The notes under the pieces are model-generated. The model searched no databases and was not told where the DNA came from. It was given only the letters and a program-made list of their open reading frames with translations. From the NCBI GenBank assembly GCA_008508345.1, contig QNGE01001030.1, positions 17,592 to 81,591 on the forward strand: DNA of 64,000 nt, written 5' to 3'. Source of the DNA: Paragonimus westermani (lineage: Eukaryota; Platyhelminthes; Trematoda; Plagiorchiida; Troglotrematidae). The position numbers were made by a program, and so were the translations under genes. Below, in pieces: positions 48,190-61,103 of this stretch (position 1 is the first letter of the stretch; each line of letters opens with the position of its first letter).

Positions 48190-51100
48190 ACACTGAGTAA
48201 CGTACTCAGAAAAGCTATAGTAGTATCCGACATTTCACTGGCAATCTTGCACATCGTCAATTTTTCCCGTGTACACAGATTAGATGGGTATGTGTTGTAG
48301 TGTCTGTAACACCTACGTCCGTTTTGACCTAAACCATTGTCTCATCTTAACGTCTGAAAATGTGGGATGTATTTAGCCGCACGTTCTTTGATGCACAAAG
48401 CAAAATTTGACCGACATACGCCAACGACCACGTGGATGTGGTCTAATTCACAAGATACCGGATGGCTTTCATCATCGGTTCACAGTGTAATATGGCAGTG
48501 AGGACATTTTGCATGTTCCGGGAAACAGGCTACTCCGTAATGAGAGGGTCAATGTAGTAAGTCATATTAGTCATGACAACAGTCATCAAGTGCAGTCTGG
48601 ATGCAAAAAACATCAGTACACTTGCTAAGTAACTAAGAGACTCTTGTTATTTATGCAGACATCAGAACGGATACAATCATCTTAAAAATGGCGAACTAGT
48701 CCTCTCTTCATATGATGCGCGACGGGACGTCTTTGTAACTAGTTGTCACAATGACAACACGACGAAGCTGTTAAAACATCCCCTGGTACATTCGTCTTGG
48801 TGACTGTCGTAAGTAACAGACTCGTCAGTTCACACGTGCGAAAAAACATTTCGTTTGAAACGGTTTCAAAACAGTTTTACCGTTAGCAACCGTATGAATA
48901 TCAGTCGTCATTGGGTCTTGGCACTATCTATTTGACAAAAATACCAGAAAAGTCTTATTCCGTGAAATTTTGTCAAAACAATGGGCTTGGTCTACAGAGT
49001 AATCGGCTTTGATGAAAGTGATATATGAACTGCACATGTATGAAAAAACAAACTCACAGGTATCCGAGATTTTTGGAATAAGCAAGTGAGTGCCTACCAT
49101 TTTTCAAAACCGCATGTCCAAAGACCATTTTGATGAGCAGTTGCTATCGTTCAGATTTCTTTGACTTTTCGATACCATTTACCTTGAGTTTACTGAGTAC
49201 GGAACAATTTTCTTGTTAACACGTGATTCAAGTAACTCTTACAATATGCGAGCATATGATACAAAGGTAGCCGACAAAATTTCTGAAAAGATCCAGGGTC
49301 TGGGTGGTGTCAAACTTGAAAAAGATTTCACTCAGTACGGTATAATGTGTGATACGTTTTCATCGCATCATGTCTTACCAGAGACTGGTGAAACTCACGA
49401 TAACCATTGTGGTTATTGTGTGAAAACGAACAAATCTGAGTCTAGGGTCGTTACATTACGGACAAGGGATAGGAACCTTCCTGAACAAAAATTAGTCATC
49501 AGCAGAAAACTACTACTTGCGGTTCACTGTAGAAAGATAGATTGAAATGAAATCTTCTTGTGACCTGCGCACAACAGCGTTGATGTTAATGGCGGGTTGA
49601 ACGAGACTTTACCAACAGCGAGGGAGAAACTGGCGACTAACTTAAGGTCGCTGCAACACACAGCCGTAAACGAAAGCAGACTCAGTGTTTGTTGATTCAA
49701 CTCTACAATATTTTAATGTTTCCTCATACAGCACTTTCATGTTATGGACCAAACCAAACGCAAAATAGGTTCCTTATAAATGTCAAACAGAAAGGATGTT
49801 CACCTGAGCGTTGGTCAATTTCGGTCTTCAAACGTTTGTAGAAGAAGGGTATATTGTATACTGCAATCTTTCGTGACTCTGCCTAATCATCCTGCCACAC
49901 CGAGTTACCCATCCAGTCATTTTGATTTACGATGCAAGAGCTGCTGGAAACACACTTCCAAAGCAGCTTCAGGAAGCATGCAATAGTCAAGGTACGCTTT
50001 GACCGAAAACCACGTGATTACGGCAGTGCTAACTGGAATCTGTTAACAATGGATATGAACAAAAAGCTTGCCGATGTAGGTTAACATATTTCTTTCCAAG
50101 GAGTTAATCTAACATCTTTTATTAACACTTTGCAAACCGAGTCAGTCTGGATGAAAATCACAGAGACACAGTGTGTGATTGATGCACAGGATTTCAGAGC
50201 ATATGGTTCCTAGACACTCATACTTTCTGAATGAACTAATAATGATCTGATCAGAAGTTACCGCACAACCACCGCAAAGGCGTGGACAACATTCATCTTT
50301 ATGACCTGTGCTGGCATGACATGCGAGGCTGGTGAAAGCTGGACGGGTTACCACGTGAAGTTACCAGGAGTTTGCCGAGTAGCCCAGGTATACAATGAAC
50401 GGGTCACTACCCAAATGGATCAAAAGTTCAGAAGGTCGTGAGTTTTCGCTCTAACCTCCAAAATAGGCATCCGGTAAAACGAGATTATTTTCTGTGGCAC
50501 CATGTCACGCGATACAATATTGGAGAGTATATTTTTGTCCAACAGTCTAATAATCCTACATCCCAGGAACAGGTGAAGGACCAGAAGTTGGAAACCTAGC
50601 AGTAGACTGTACTGCACGACGCAGAGAAATTGCTAGACAAGTCACTCCAAAGAATGACAATTTTGTGGTATCAAAAATGAAGCGGCACTTCGTGTCCTGC
50701 TTCTTCGCGCATATGGAGTATGTTCAATGGATAAGCTCGAAAATTAGCTGAAGCCCATGAAACACGGTTTGTCTCATGTCTGTCACTTAGCCAAGGACAC
50801 TACTAGGAATATAACCAGGGCGGTATCTGATCGTGAAGTATAGAATACAAGAAAAGAGCCAATGGTAATCAAACACCGGTTGAAGACGAAAAGACTGCAC
50901 ACTGGTCAACAACCTAGTTAAATCAGGCAATTGTCGGGAGTTACAACAAAGCCGAACTCGACGGCAAGCTCAGCACATCCAAGGCTACTTCTTTTATCAG
51001 CAAAGACGGGTTTCTGATTCAGTTCTCACTCTGTTACATATTTATTTTCATATGAGTAGGCTAGTACAACTGATCGGCAAGAAAGATTTAAAAATAACTC

Positions 51101-51400
51101 ATTGAAACTCATGTGAGTTTGCTAAGACCAGGTGAGGGACATTTGATAAGCAAACCTATCCTAGCTTATCCGATCCAAGCAGCCATCAGGTGTACATAGA
51201 CCAACCTCTTTGACTGGTCCATTACGCGTCAGGTAACTCGGCAGACACCCCCCGAAAGAGAACAGTCTGTTACCCAAACCACCGAATTCTGAAGGCCTGA
51301 CTCATTAAGCGATTTGGGCAGCCGTTTGCATGCATTGTGGCATCAGTCAGACAGAACATACGGTCGACATGCAGGATGCAGCCAGTGAACGAGGGTGACG
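48190..51400. other. Stretch with one long open frame
   Basis: A plus-strand frame is open from about 49165 to 49545 (about 127 codons, including KISEKIQGLGGVKLEKDFTQ). It may be an exon (possible donor ACAAAG|GTAGCC at 49266), but the length is within chance expectation and no family fits. No repeats were recognised elsewhere in the stretch. Confidence 0.3.
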
Positions 51401-51401
51401 T

Positions 51402-51621
51402 AACGGAACAAGCAAGCTATTAACAAATGGCTGGAAAGTAACCCAGCCGTTATACTTGACTCGAACGTTGTTTACGACATTGTGCCAACCCGAAGATGAG
51501 CCATTAAGAAAGTGTGCTCGTCTGTTTGGCCTTCTTCTCCCTGTGAATAAAACGTGTCAGACATCGTTTCCCTGTTTAGACGTGCAAATATCTCCGCTGA
51601 CTTTACAGAACAGTGACCTCA
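51402..51621 (+). CDS. Candidate exon with strong donor, unknown protein
   Basis: The frame is open from about 51402 to a strong donor GACCTCA|GTAAGAAC at 51622. The peptide includes LCQPEDEPLRKCARLFGLLL and several Cys and Pro residues. The acceptor was not located with certainty (candidates near 51440). The exon ends in phase 1, which fits the acceptor of the next candidate at 52874; splicing there would complete an Asn codon. Confidence 0.3.
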
Positions 51622-52873
51622 GTAAGAACAAATTGCACAAAAGTATCCGTAAAAAAGCGAATGATCGACCAGTTTGATAAGGCGTGCATGTGTAGAGTGC
51701 ACTTCCACTGATAAAAATTTCGATCAGTATGGGTAGTTGTTAAACAATATTTGAACAACAGTTCAGCCGAGGCAATATTTTACAAGACGACGTAAATCCT
51801 ATCAAGCTCATAGAGAAGACGTTTGTCAGTACTACCAAAATGCGTTACTAAGGACTGATGTTCAAAACAATGATCAGATTTGATAAACGGTGAAACGAAA
51901 ATGTTGGCTTTTATACGCAATCAAAAATTCTAAGTAGTTTGCAATTACAAACCTCTTCATGTTTCCAGTAAACATTCTGATACTTCCACCTAATTCGTAT
52001 CTTCCAAATATGATAACTCGTTACTTTTCACCCAGTAGGCTTTGGCTGACGCGGATGAATATTGCACAAGGGTTAACCATATTTTTACGAACAGTTCAAG
52101 TTAGCAATTGATTGATTCAGAGTATTCTCATTGGGGAGACTCGTTCAAGATGAGCCTTTTGTTATGACGACCGCTTCACTCTGCAAGGCATCAGGAAACG
52201 GAAAAGGCTACCATCCCAGATACGAATACAACCCACATTTTTGGTTGTAATTTGCTTCGAATTCTTTGTCGAAGTACACGTATTTTGCTATCACCAGTCA
52301 TTCCTCGGAACCTGTGGCCAATCCACTCCTGAGAACTTACTTATGAAGGTTAATACGCGGTCAAGGCGCTGCAATCCAATATTATTCCTTGACACGCTTT
52401 TTGGTAGTCGTATCAAAGTTGAACACTAATTCCGGTCATTCCACTTGGTGATAGTCCCATCACTCTTAACTGAATGCAGTTGAGAGTTACAAATGAACAC
52501 GTAGTGTCCGAATCTGGTGGGTTTTTACATCCACGCCTCCGTTTACAATACCTAGAAGATGCACAGTGTATTTCCCCATTACATTCACCTAATAGAGCGT
52601 TGTGGTTATGCATATCCAACAAGTCAACAACAACCGTGGGAAAATGATCATGCGAAATCTTTCAGGCACATTGCATCTTTTGCCTATCAATCGGTGGTGA
52701 ATCCAACTAAGAGAATTTGTATGGGATACAGCAAGTGTTCTTAGGATTGGGTCAGTTAGTTTGTTGGAAACAGTGTAGTGTACAGATAAATTGTGTTATT
52801 TTATTACAGACAAACTAATGAACCTTTTTGTGAACAGTCTGTGGAATGTTATGCAAATTCATGTTACTTACAG

Positions 52874-53055
52874 ATGTGCACTGTAAAGACGGTCATAACC
52901 ATCTCCTGTTAGAAACAAAAGCTTGTTACCTGTTGTTGTCTCTTGGACCTTCGGTGCATATGCCGGGTTGTACTCTGCAGACAGACCACTTTCATAAAAG
53001 ATTACTTCTGGTCGACGCCATAAGCATACACTCCTGGGCTGAATTACTGTACTCA
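52874..53055 (+). CDS. Candidate internal exon, 182 bases, unknown protein
   Basis: The acceptor CATGTTACTTACAG is followed by 182 bases open only in phase 1 to 0, up to a donor TACTCA|GTAAAA. The peptide begins VHCKDGHNHLLLETKACYLL and contains another His/Cys-rich part (HMPGCTLQTDHFHKR). The pattern of Cys and His does not match a zinc-finger type I know. The minus strand is open too (52868-53071), which reduces confidence. Phase fits the candidate at 51402-51621. Confidence 0.35.
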
Positions 53056-53059
53056 GTAA

Positions 53060-54920
53060 AATTCCACTCACGAAACCACACTCTGCACTATTAAGCTAGT
53101 TCCTTTCTAACTGACTTAAGACTCGCAATCAGCGGTTGACAGCTAAACGAACGCGTCGGGAATCTGTCATCAACACCTCTCGATTGGTAGATCGTGTCTT
53201 CCTGGTTATCGACAACCATATGAAATCTGCCTGAGGGTGGCAGTGTGGACGGTATGTCATCCGGATGCATCAGCAATATACACGCTGTCTCCGATTAACT
53301 GAGCTTTTATGAAGTAGGGACATTTGACATACTGGGTACTGAGATCAGGTTGAGAGAGGGCTAATTCACTATCGGTTCCAATACAGTTTCCTCTGGAGCA
53401 AGTTGAGTTCGCTGGTTGGGTTCTGGTTACTCCTTGGTTTATTTCAGCGTGAAGCTAAGGCTTGACTGAAAGACAACATGCTGTCGATATCAGTCATCTG
53501 TGTACCGAAGTTGATAATCGTGGTAAGGATTAATCACATCATGCTAAATATTTCATTGTAATATAAGTGTTTTCTGCTTGCCGATAGTAACACTGAACAT
53601 GTGAATACATTGGTTAGTTTAACCAACCTCACGATAAGAAGTGAACCTAAGGGTCGGTTTCTGCCTGGTACCTTCAGAGAACCTAAGACTGAGATTCAAT
53701 GTTTGTCAGTGGGGCCTGAATACGAATGCCCCAGATTTTGAGACCGTCCACACGATCAAAATCCTGTTCAGTCTTGTATAATTTGAGGCGATTTACATCA
53801 GAAGACACAATTCGATTCCGAACATTTGGAGTGAATCGTTTTCACTCTGTCATTGTTTCGACTGTAGTGACAACTATGCGCCAAGAAACGACCGCCACTT
53901 AATTGCAATTTTCTTAACGGCTTGCTTTTGATTCGGCGAATTTGGCGGTCTGTAGCAAACGCCTGTGAAGGTACGGTGGAATCTCCCACGGTATAACTTG
54001 TGCAAAATAAAGTTTCTCATCAAAGTTCGCAACGATTTTGCGATGCGAAAGTGCATCACTTTTCATCACAACACACCTTAATAATATGAAAATGAACCAC
54101 TATGGAATATTTGTTCAAGTATATGTGCATTAGATCAAGAGATTGTGGGAGGGTGGGTGATTTACTTCCACAGCTATTACAGTTGGTCTTCTTCGGGGGC
54201 TGTGGCGAAATATTGTTAGTTTGTAAGCCATTTATTATCAGCTGATCCACCTTAACTTATGAATAAGTGAAGTATACCGGAGGAGGAGGAGAACGTAGAA
54301 AGAGGAGGTTCAGGGAGATATCAATGAAATATCTGAGACATAATAAACGTCCAAACACCTAACCACTCCACTGGTGGGATTCCGATGTCACTGGTGATGG
54401 ATATGGAGGTTAATACAAACTTTATTCTCAAGGTTGTGGTTAGGAGTTTCTGGGTGGGAATGAAGGCTGATGATGCACTGCCCAAGTCCAGCAACTTTAA
54501 GGCTGGTACGTACACTTGTTGGAACAAAAATTCGACTTACGTAATCGAATGACTCTTGACCCACCAATAGCAGTATGCGCTGCCTTATTAGTTTATTTGG
54601 TTGACGTTAAAATGAAATGACTATAGATTTCAACGATTAATAGTCGTAATTCAACGTCTTTCATAAGTAATCCGTAAAATCCAGATTTGTTCAGGACTTT
54701 TCAAAACTATCTAGCAGAAAGCTTTTTTACTGAAATAAAAAACGTCTTGTAAGTGAACATGTGATAGCTGAATAGTCAACAAGGATAACAGTCTAATAGT
54801 AACAACATCAACATTCTGATCAACAAATTTTCTCCATGATCACCACATTCCAGTTTATCTGAGCGATATTCATAATGTGCCTTAGCAGCAATACTTCGAT
54901 GGCTGCTATTGAAACTCACT
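53060..54920. other. Intron-like stretch
   Basis: No retroelement or RNA gene was recognised. Open frames (53798-54059 minus, 54321-54527 minus) are of chance length. Confidence 0.3.
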
Positions 54921-54923
54921 TAC

Positions 54924-55135
54924 TCCACAACCATGAAAATGACCTTGGATTGGGGAAAACTAAGATATATAGAATGTGTAGCTTTGTTTCTAAACCTTCC
55001 TCTGTTTCCGGATATAATCTGCTCCACAACTGAATTAAGACTACTGGGAAGAGCGTTCAAATAACGGCTCCGTTTTAACCTCAATTGGACGGATTTATCC
55101 ACTGATGATAGTTCGGTACCATTCCAGTCAGACAA
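54924..55135 (-). CDS. Possible minus-strand exon with strong donor
   Basis: A minus-strand frame of about 70 codons ends exactly at a strong donor, GTTGTGGA|GTAAGTGAG. The peptide includes SVQLRLKRSRYLNALPSSLN and HSIYLSFPQSKVIFMVV, ordinary protein-like composition. The acceptor is uncertain (CTATCATCAG at about 55095 is one option). The protein is unrecognised, and it lies antisense to the exon cluster that begins 260 bases further right. Confidence 0.3.
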
Positions 55136-55393
55136 CCCAAATTGTTACGTCACCAAACTCGATCGACCTTGATCCGTAATGTTTCCATTCGATGCCTCGT
55201 ACTTAACAGCTGTTCAGCACGCGAGCTTTCGTCGCTAACGTTTACAATCCTATTGAAGATTGTTGGTTGATGTGTTACTACCTCGTTGTACAATAAAACG
55301 ACAACCGCATCTATCCACAGAGCTAATCAATTCATGTTAACTAGCGCCGAATTTGATATCAGAGATATTGAACCTCTTATTTATTGTGTTTAG

Positions 55394-56118
55394 ACGTTAC
55401 AGAGGAATCAGTTGGATATGAAACTGTATTCGCTGGTCTTTTATCAGCACGATTTAAACAACATCCGCTGTTTGTTGATTCGTGTTGATTAACGAATGAG
55501 TAGTTTACTAAAAGGTAAAATAACAGTCAGAACTCTCGTTTTCTAAGGTAGTTTTAAAACAAAGAACTGATGATCAATACGGATGTTAAAGGTTGTTTGA
55601 TGATTTTTAAAATGATGGTGTATAACTTTTTTTAGCAGTTGTGAACTAGTTTTTGTTGTACGCTTACGACTGATCACCTGAATGTATTCTGTGTTACAGT
55701 AACACCTGGCAGCTATGTCTCATCAAGTCCAACCGGCGAGTACAAAGATGGTGAGTGAAAAAATGTTTTCAGATTGTATCATTTATCTAACCAACTGTAA
55801 AACAGCATTTTTTCAAAGTAATCCAAATAATGGTAGATGATTTGCAAGCTTGTTTTATGTTGTTCTCCGGCGCTTAAAAACCGTGATATTCTTAGAATGT
55901 GTTCTAGCATTTTAGTAATTAAGGTTGATCTTAATGTGCATTACAGCTAGTAGAAATGTTAATCTCTTTGAACAGAAGACGAATGTGCAAGCACCTTGTT
56001 GGTCAGTCACAAGAAAAGTCCGCCTGCAAGTGATAACCGACCTCAAGCACGAGGATTCGGGTCTTGTGTGAAAGAGGTCGTCTCAGTTAGTTGTAGAACT
56101 GTTGAAGAATACTTTCAG
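55394..56118 (+). CDS. Cluster of three phase-compatible exon candidates
   Basis: Exon a (55394-55483) follows ATTGTGTTTAG and ends at a weak donor TCGT|GTTGAT. Exon b (55700-55750) lies between a good acceptor TATTCTGTGTTACAG and a strong donor AAGATG|GTGAGTG. Exon c (55976-56118) lies between CTCTTTGAACAG and a strong donor ACTTTCAG|GTGAGAA. Phases run 1-1, 1-1, 1-0, so all three join in one frame of about 95 codons. Peptides include ETVFAGLLSARFKQHPLF, TPGSYVSSSPTGEYKD and VKEVVSVSCRTVEEYFQ. Each of exons b and c is open in the required frame. The product is not recognised; the introns (216 and 225 bases) are short compared with the surrounding gaps. Confidence 0.4.
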
Positions 56119-56129
56119 GTGAGAAATGT

Positions 56130-57060
56130 TAAGTTAAAACGAAGTATTCATAGGTGTAGATCTGAACAATGTAACTGAGGATGTTCCTCAGTTATGACTA
56201 GAATGACGAGCCACATCGTGGCCGAACATACTGAACGAAAAGTTAACCTGAGTTACAATTCCGAACACAGTCAAACGTTATCATCTAAAGCAGTATTATT
56301 TGTGACGTAAGGTTAAGCAGTACCTATAAAATGTTTGCGCTGTTGGGCCAGATGCACTCAGTTCACATCAGGATATGAGTTAGCATTAATGTTGACGATT
56401 CCAGATGAAAAAACTCAAAGTTTCTTGATGTTCACTCCAAAATGACTTGACGTGTCCTACCATTGTTTAAATACATCAAAAAGAACTAATGTAAATCAGC
56501 TGTGAACTGGTGGCATTTTCGTTAGAGGTGAAGGTTCTCATCTACACTGTACACACTATCATATATTTACATGTACAACTTTATCCTGTGCCAAATAAAC
56601 ACGTCAGGCACATTGAGGCTAATATATTATCAGCGTGCAAGCGAACCATACTCTTCTTGCGTTAATCACCAAGTTAAACGTGATAATATGTGGTCGACTA
56701 TGGGCTGCGAAAACGACAGCTGAACAGCCGTGCTTTAGGATTTTCATCACCGGGTGAATTTTTCCGTATATTTATTATGGTTCATGCCGTCTAACATATT
56801 GACCAACATTAGTCGGAAGCAAGTTACTATACCTAAGGTTGTTTGGTTTCATTAACTGCATGGGATCCAAGTGACAAACATGAAAATGGTTCGTGCTTTG
56901 CAGTAAAAGTACTGTGGTGCACTAGTAGGTTATCATCATCGATCAACAAAATTATAAGGAGTCTGTAAACCTGCGGCGCAGTTGTTAAGGACCGTCTTCT
57001 TATCATACAGATCACTGGCAGCACAAGGACCACGTATCTGACGAAGTCAAATTCTTAAGA
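56130..57060. other. Stretch with no recognised gene
   Basis: AT-rich, presumably intron if the flanking exon candidates belong to one gene. Nothing further seen. Confidence 0.3.
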
Positions 57061-57068
57061 TTTTGCAG

Positions 57069-57146
57069 GTGGCGCTGTGAGGATTATTTACCGTTGGGCA
57101 AGAGGTTGGATGGTTGTACGGAGTTTGCCGGGCAGAAGAGAATTAA
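57069..57146 (+). CDS. Possible exon, faint resemblance to RNA/dual-specificity phosphatase start
   Basis: The acceptor CTTAAGATTTTGCAG is followed by 78 bases open in phase 2 to 2 to a donor AATTAA|GTAATG. The peptide starts WRCEDYLPLGKRLDG. The pattern W..-DYLP.G.R..G recalls the N-terminus of DUSP11-type RNA phosphatases, but the following residues do not match. I treat the likeness as weak; the exon could equally be unrelated or not real. Confidence 0.25.
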
Positions 57147-57149
57147 GTA

Positions 57150-59120
57150 ATGCACAGATCCAAGAATGAAACTGATTACGTTACGGCTGTTTGAAAAACA
57201 AGGTTTTGAAAACCTCACGAAATTTTATAGTTGTCTTTGGTCCTCATGCTTCCATACAGGTTGATTTTAGACAAACGCCGAGTAGATCATTTAATTACTT
57301 CTCAAAGGCAGTGAATTCAGGTCTTCAATTTTTAGATAAGACACAAATGTTCGCATGATTTTACATCATTACACAAAAATCCTACTTATCAATTCGGAAA
57401 CATTTGCATGACATTTGTTGTTGGTAGTTCGAGAATATAAAAATTCGTAGATGTAGAATGTTGCTTAGTTTTGCAGGAGCGTTGACAACGCGTCCATCTG
57501 ATGCTTTCTTCTCTGCACTCATACAGTGGAATGTGGAGAGTATAAATTAGGGTGTTTATACACACGATATACGGCGTGTACACACTTAAAAAGTCGTGAA
57601 AAGCACAGTGTAGGTATTTTCTCTGAGGTGATATATATCGGTGAATCTTGTTGTTTTTAAGGCTGTTGAAATGTCTGTAGCAGGTGAATGGAAGGAAGAA
57701 AACTGTACAAAAAATATGGTACAAAAAGTAGTGTATTTAATGGCAGGCCAAAATTCCACACGTTAGGGTGTAATAGTACGCTACTGAGTATTTCCTCTAG
57801 ATGTCAAATGGTTCACAACTCGTAACGGTGTAAGAGATACACAGCAGTACTTGACAAATCGGTCTGGTTAATTATCTAGGTGATTGCTCTGGAATAATAT
57901 CATATGGAATGCTAAGTCATATTCGACAGTCAGAAGTATGGGAGGCTTGAGAGACAGTCTGTCGGAAGAGGCTGGCCTAGGTACTGACTCGTTCGGGGTT
58001 TCAGCGGCGCACTGTGTAGCTAATATTACAGGAAAGCTAACCTATTCGGGGAAACTTAGAAAATTCTGTCCAGGTTCAAATAAAGTATGTTAGTTCACTG
58101 TTACATGTCACTGGATGAAGGTGTGATTTCGACCCAAATGTCATTCAGTACCAAAGGAAAAAACACTAGCGAACAGCATGGCTGCTCACTTGCAGATATC
58201 CTCGCGACCATGTTAAGCAGTAGTCAGCAATCTCGCAGTAATAAACAGGACCAGAGGGAATATTGTGAGTTCGAGGATACACGGTTATCGAGAGTTGAAT
58301 TATGACAAACCGTTTTCATTCAACAGAGAAGTTCAAAACGTTTGGCTATTTTGCCCAATTCGTCAAAAAGAGAGAGGACATGTTATGGGATTTCGACGTT
58401 TCATTTAACCTCTATAACCGCCTACTTAAAACTGTTCCGTCAATCATTAAAATATGGCGCAGTTGGTGTTCAAATGAACAACACCTACACTACTAAGTTT
58501 GGGGCTCGCGAGTAATCTTAACCAAATACTGTACACGTGAAACTGATGACCTACACAGTTCAGTACCCTCCGCAGATCTCTATAGTGAATCGTTACTTGC
58601 ACGCAAGTGAACACGGATGAGAATACGAACTAATGATTTTGATATGAACGGATTTATGGAGCAGATAATCAAGTTAATCACAAATCGACACCAGCTTGTA
58701 ATTACTGAGGCACTTCTTCTGGACATCGTTAAGACTGTTGTTTTGCCATTAAACAAGAAACACCGATTTCCTTGGGCGTTTTAAACTGTCGTAGGAAACT
58801 GATTCTGAATGACTGCAGCTTTGAGGTCCTAATTGAGTCTGATGAACAGAGTAAAAGTGGGGGGAAAATGGGGCTACTTACTTCATTCTACCGTACACTT
58901 ATTGGGCATGACGTTGCAGTTTACATAACCATTATTTATACTCTGTGGGGACAAATCATACAGATCTCTGTTCGGTTCTAACGTGTCACTGCAAGTCGGT
59001 AGTAGCTGACTGTTTTGTTGCAGTTCATTCATGGCCTTATTTGTCGTTCTCATCACTGAAGGAATTTTCAGTGTGACGTGTCTAAAGTTAAAAATCCAGT
59101 TGTAAATTTGTGGTACTAAA
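57150..59120. other. Stretch with weak exon-like pieces
   Basis: A plus-strand frame at 58094-58264 (peptide with SLADILATMLSSSQQS) ends at a good donor GAATATT|GTGAGTT. The next open piece after the acceptor TTTTCATTCAACAG (58327) would create a stop at the junction, so a spliced gene is not supported as read. Other frames are of chance length. Confidence 0.25.
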
Positions 59121-59129
59121 GTCGTGCCT

Positions 59130-59270
59130 GATATTCAGTCAGCGACGCAGTGTTCACTATTGTCGTCTCATAAGGAGGTGACCCGAGTTAGAATCCCCAC
59201 TGTGACAAGGTCATCTATCCCTGATGAGCTCTAAAGGAAGCGGAACCCGAATCGATCGTTTCTTACCTGA
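59130..59270 (+). repeat. tRNA-derived SINE with hammerhead-like core
   Basis: An A box (CAGCGACGCAGTGTTCA, about 59138-59156) and a B box (GAGTTAGAATCCCC, 59185-59198) are spaced as in a tRNA. At 59221-59246 follows CTGATGAGCTC, a short imperfect stem and loop, then CGGAAC, the order of the conserved hammerhead ribozyme core (CUGAUGA - stem II - GAAA) with one change in GAAA. The schistosome Sm-alpha SINE family is known to join a tRNA-like head to a hammerhead. Stem II is imperfect and GAAA is broken, so this copy is probably inactive. It is not a close relative of the 28 and 44 kb copies. Confidence 0.6.
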
Positions 59271-59279
59271 ATGAACAGA

Positions 59280-61100
59280 CCGGAAAGCCAGTCCAGCCTC
59301 TGCTCGTTCTGTGTTGACTAAAACTTTCGTGGGACTCAAAATTGATCGAAATAACAACTGACGAGTTCACTGGTTCTCGTTAATTTAACTTGGAGGAAAA
59401 CTCCACTCATGGGGTCCTCGATCGCAAGAAATAGAACGGTTGGTGTCTACTCGGAAGGGTATAAACTTTGTTCGGTTTTGCTCTGAAGTACTTTGTAGCA
59501 GTTACTTCAAGACCACCCTGGCGAATTTTGAAGACTCAAAATAAAAATCGCATCATAGTGCGAGGCTTCCTTCTGTCACTTCTCCAACTGTCTGTACATT
59601 ATTCATTCATGCTTACTAAGCTCGGCAAATCATTTGTGGGCAATCTTAATTGTGCAACTCTCACTAGCGTCGTCAGGGCAACTGAGAGTTTACTACGCTT
59701 CAGTGAATGCGCATTCCGACATTGAACTGTTTAATGCATCAACTTGCCCGTTATTCGTGACGGTCAAATCCCATGTACGTACGAATATGAAATAAGCAAC
59801 ACTGTTTGAAAAAAGACTGGAAAGCTCATTTTATTTATTTGTACCGGTAAAACGTAGGTTAGAGATTTTTGTTGTTATGTTTTTTAAATAGGCCAGAGAG
59901 AACGGGGATATGGGTATTGGCGATGATGGACAAATGCCATTTAAAACAGCTCATTCCCTTTAGAAGTTTGAATAAAAAAGTTAGAAAACGGAAACTGGCA
60001 GATGCAAGCATTTCGTATTGACTCGTCGGTACCCAAATGCTACTTGATAAAATCAACATGAGCGAGTATATCTGTCGATTATCCCAGATCTAAAATGAGT
60101 CGACCTGGTAGAATAAATTTCAAGTGGTAACTTTGCTTCTCAGGAAAATTACGTGTCAACTCAAAGTTTTTACAAGTGTTAAATGACGTAGATGAATCAG
60201 TGAACATGCCTTCAAGTCGTTTGGTGGAATAAGCAACCCTGCTTCAGCTTCTTCACAAAATGCTCGAAATGTTGAAAGACTTAATTTATTATTCGTGGAC
60301 GACGCTGAATACCGTTGTGAGTGTTTCTAAGGCTTCCTTATGATTCACTGTAACTTTGAACGCCACAGTCTGAAGACGCAGAAGCTTGTGGTGTATTCCA
60401 ATTAACCATACCACGGAATTGTACCGTTCATGGCACGATATTCATCAATACAAAAGGCTTCAATCCGTCTTCATATTCATCAATTGTAGTCAGAAAATGT
60501 TAGGATCAACGCAAATAAATAAACTATACTAGTTGTTGTTACAGGCTGATCGCTTAACAGAACAAAGGTTTTGTGTAATTTTCCCCTGAAATTTCTACAC
60601 ATGTCAGTTTATCTTGACTTAAAATGTCACCGGTTACAGAGAGCCACTTGCTAGTTCTAGGAGACAGTTTTTATGGTGTTGGCAGTTTCGGTCTTTATAT
60701 TCCAATTCAGTCGTTTACTTATTTCACACACACTATCACATCTCTCTGCTGACAATACTTTATTCCCCCTAATGAAACAGTCCTTTTCTGGGCATTTTTT
60801 TACTGTGTGGAGATTCTTTTCTCTACCATGTTTAAGTGAATTACTGCAGGATTTTTTTGAGAAGCGTTGCACAGGAGGAACAACATGACAAAACAAATGA
60901 CTGAATTACTATTGGCAGCGAATATACTCTTCATGTTGAGCGCAGTAGGGAGGTTTCTAGGGGCACACCATTTCGGTCTAGGACGTTTTGTGGGTACTGA
61001 CAGCATTAAATATAAAGTAGCCATCACCATGTTAGAACCTGTACACCTCGTTCACTTTTACAAATGATGCAACATTCTTTTTTCCCCTTTTTTTGATAGA
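59280..61100. other. Intron-like stretch with long pyrimidine tracts
   Basis: Several T-rich runs occur at 60690-60850 and 61070-61100. A possible short exon lies after GTTGTTGTTACAG (60546). Minus-strand frames at 60657-60896 and 60800-61030 are antisense to the T-rich DNA and probably chance. Confidence 0.3.
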
Positions 61101-61103
61101 CAG

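Noticed and set aside
49165..49545. 127-codon open frame as a gene
   Set aside because: At this base composition several frames of over 110 codons are expected by chance in 64 kb. No family resemblance and no good pair of splice sites.
58094..58496. Two plus-strand frames joined by a 62-base intron (58265-58326)
   Set aside because: Donor and acceptor look good, but the junction makes an in-frame stop, and alternative sites give wrong phase.
60657..61030. Minus-strand frames with many Lys and Cys
   Set aside because: They are antisense to long T-rich intron-like tracts, which yields Lys-rich open frames by composition alone.
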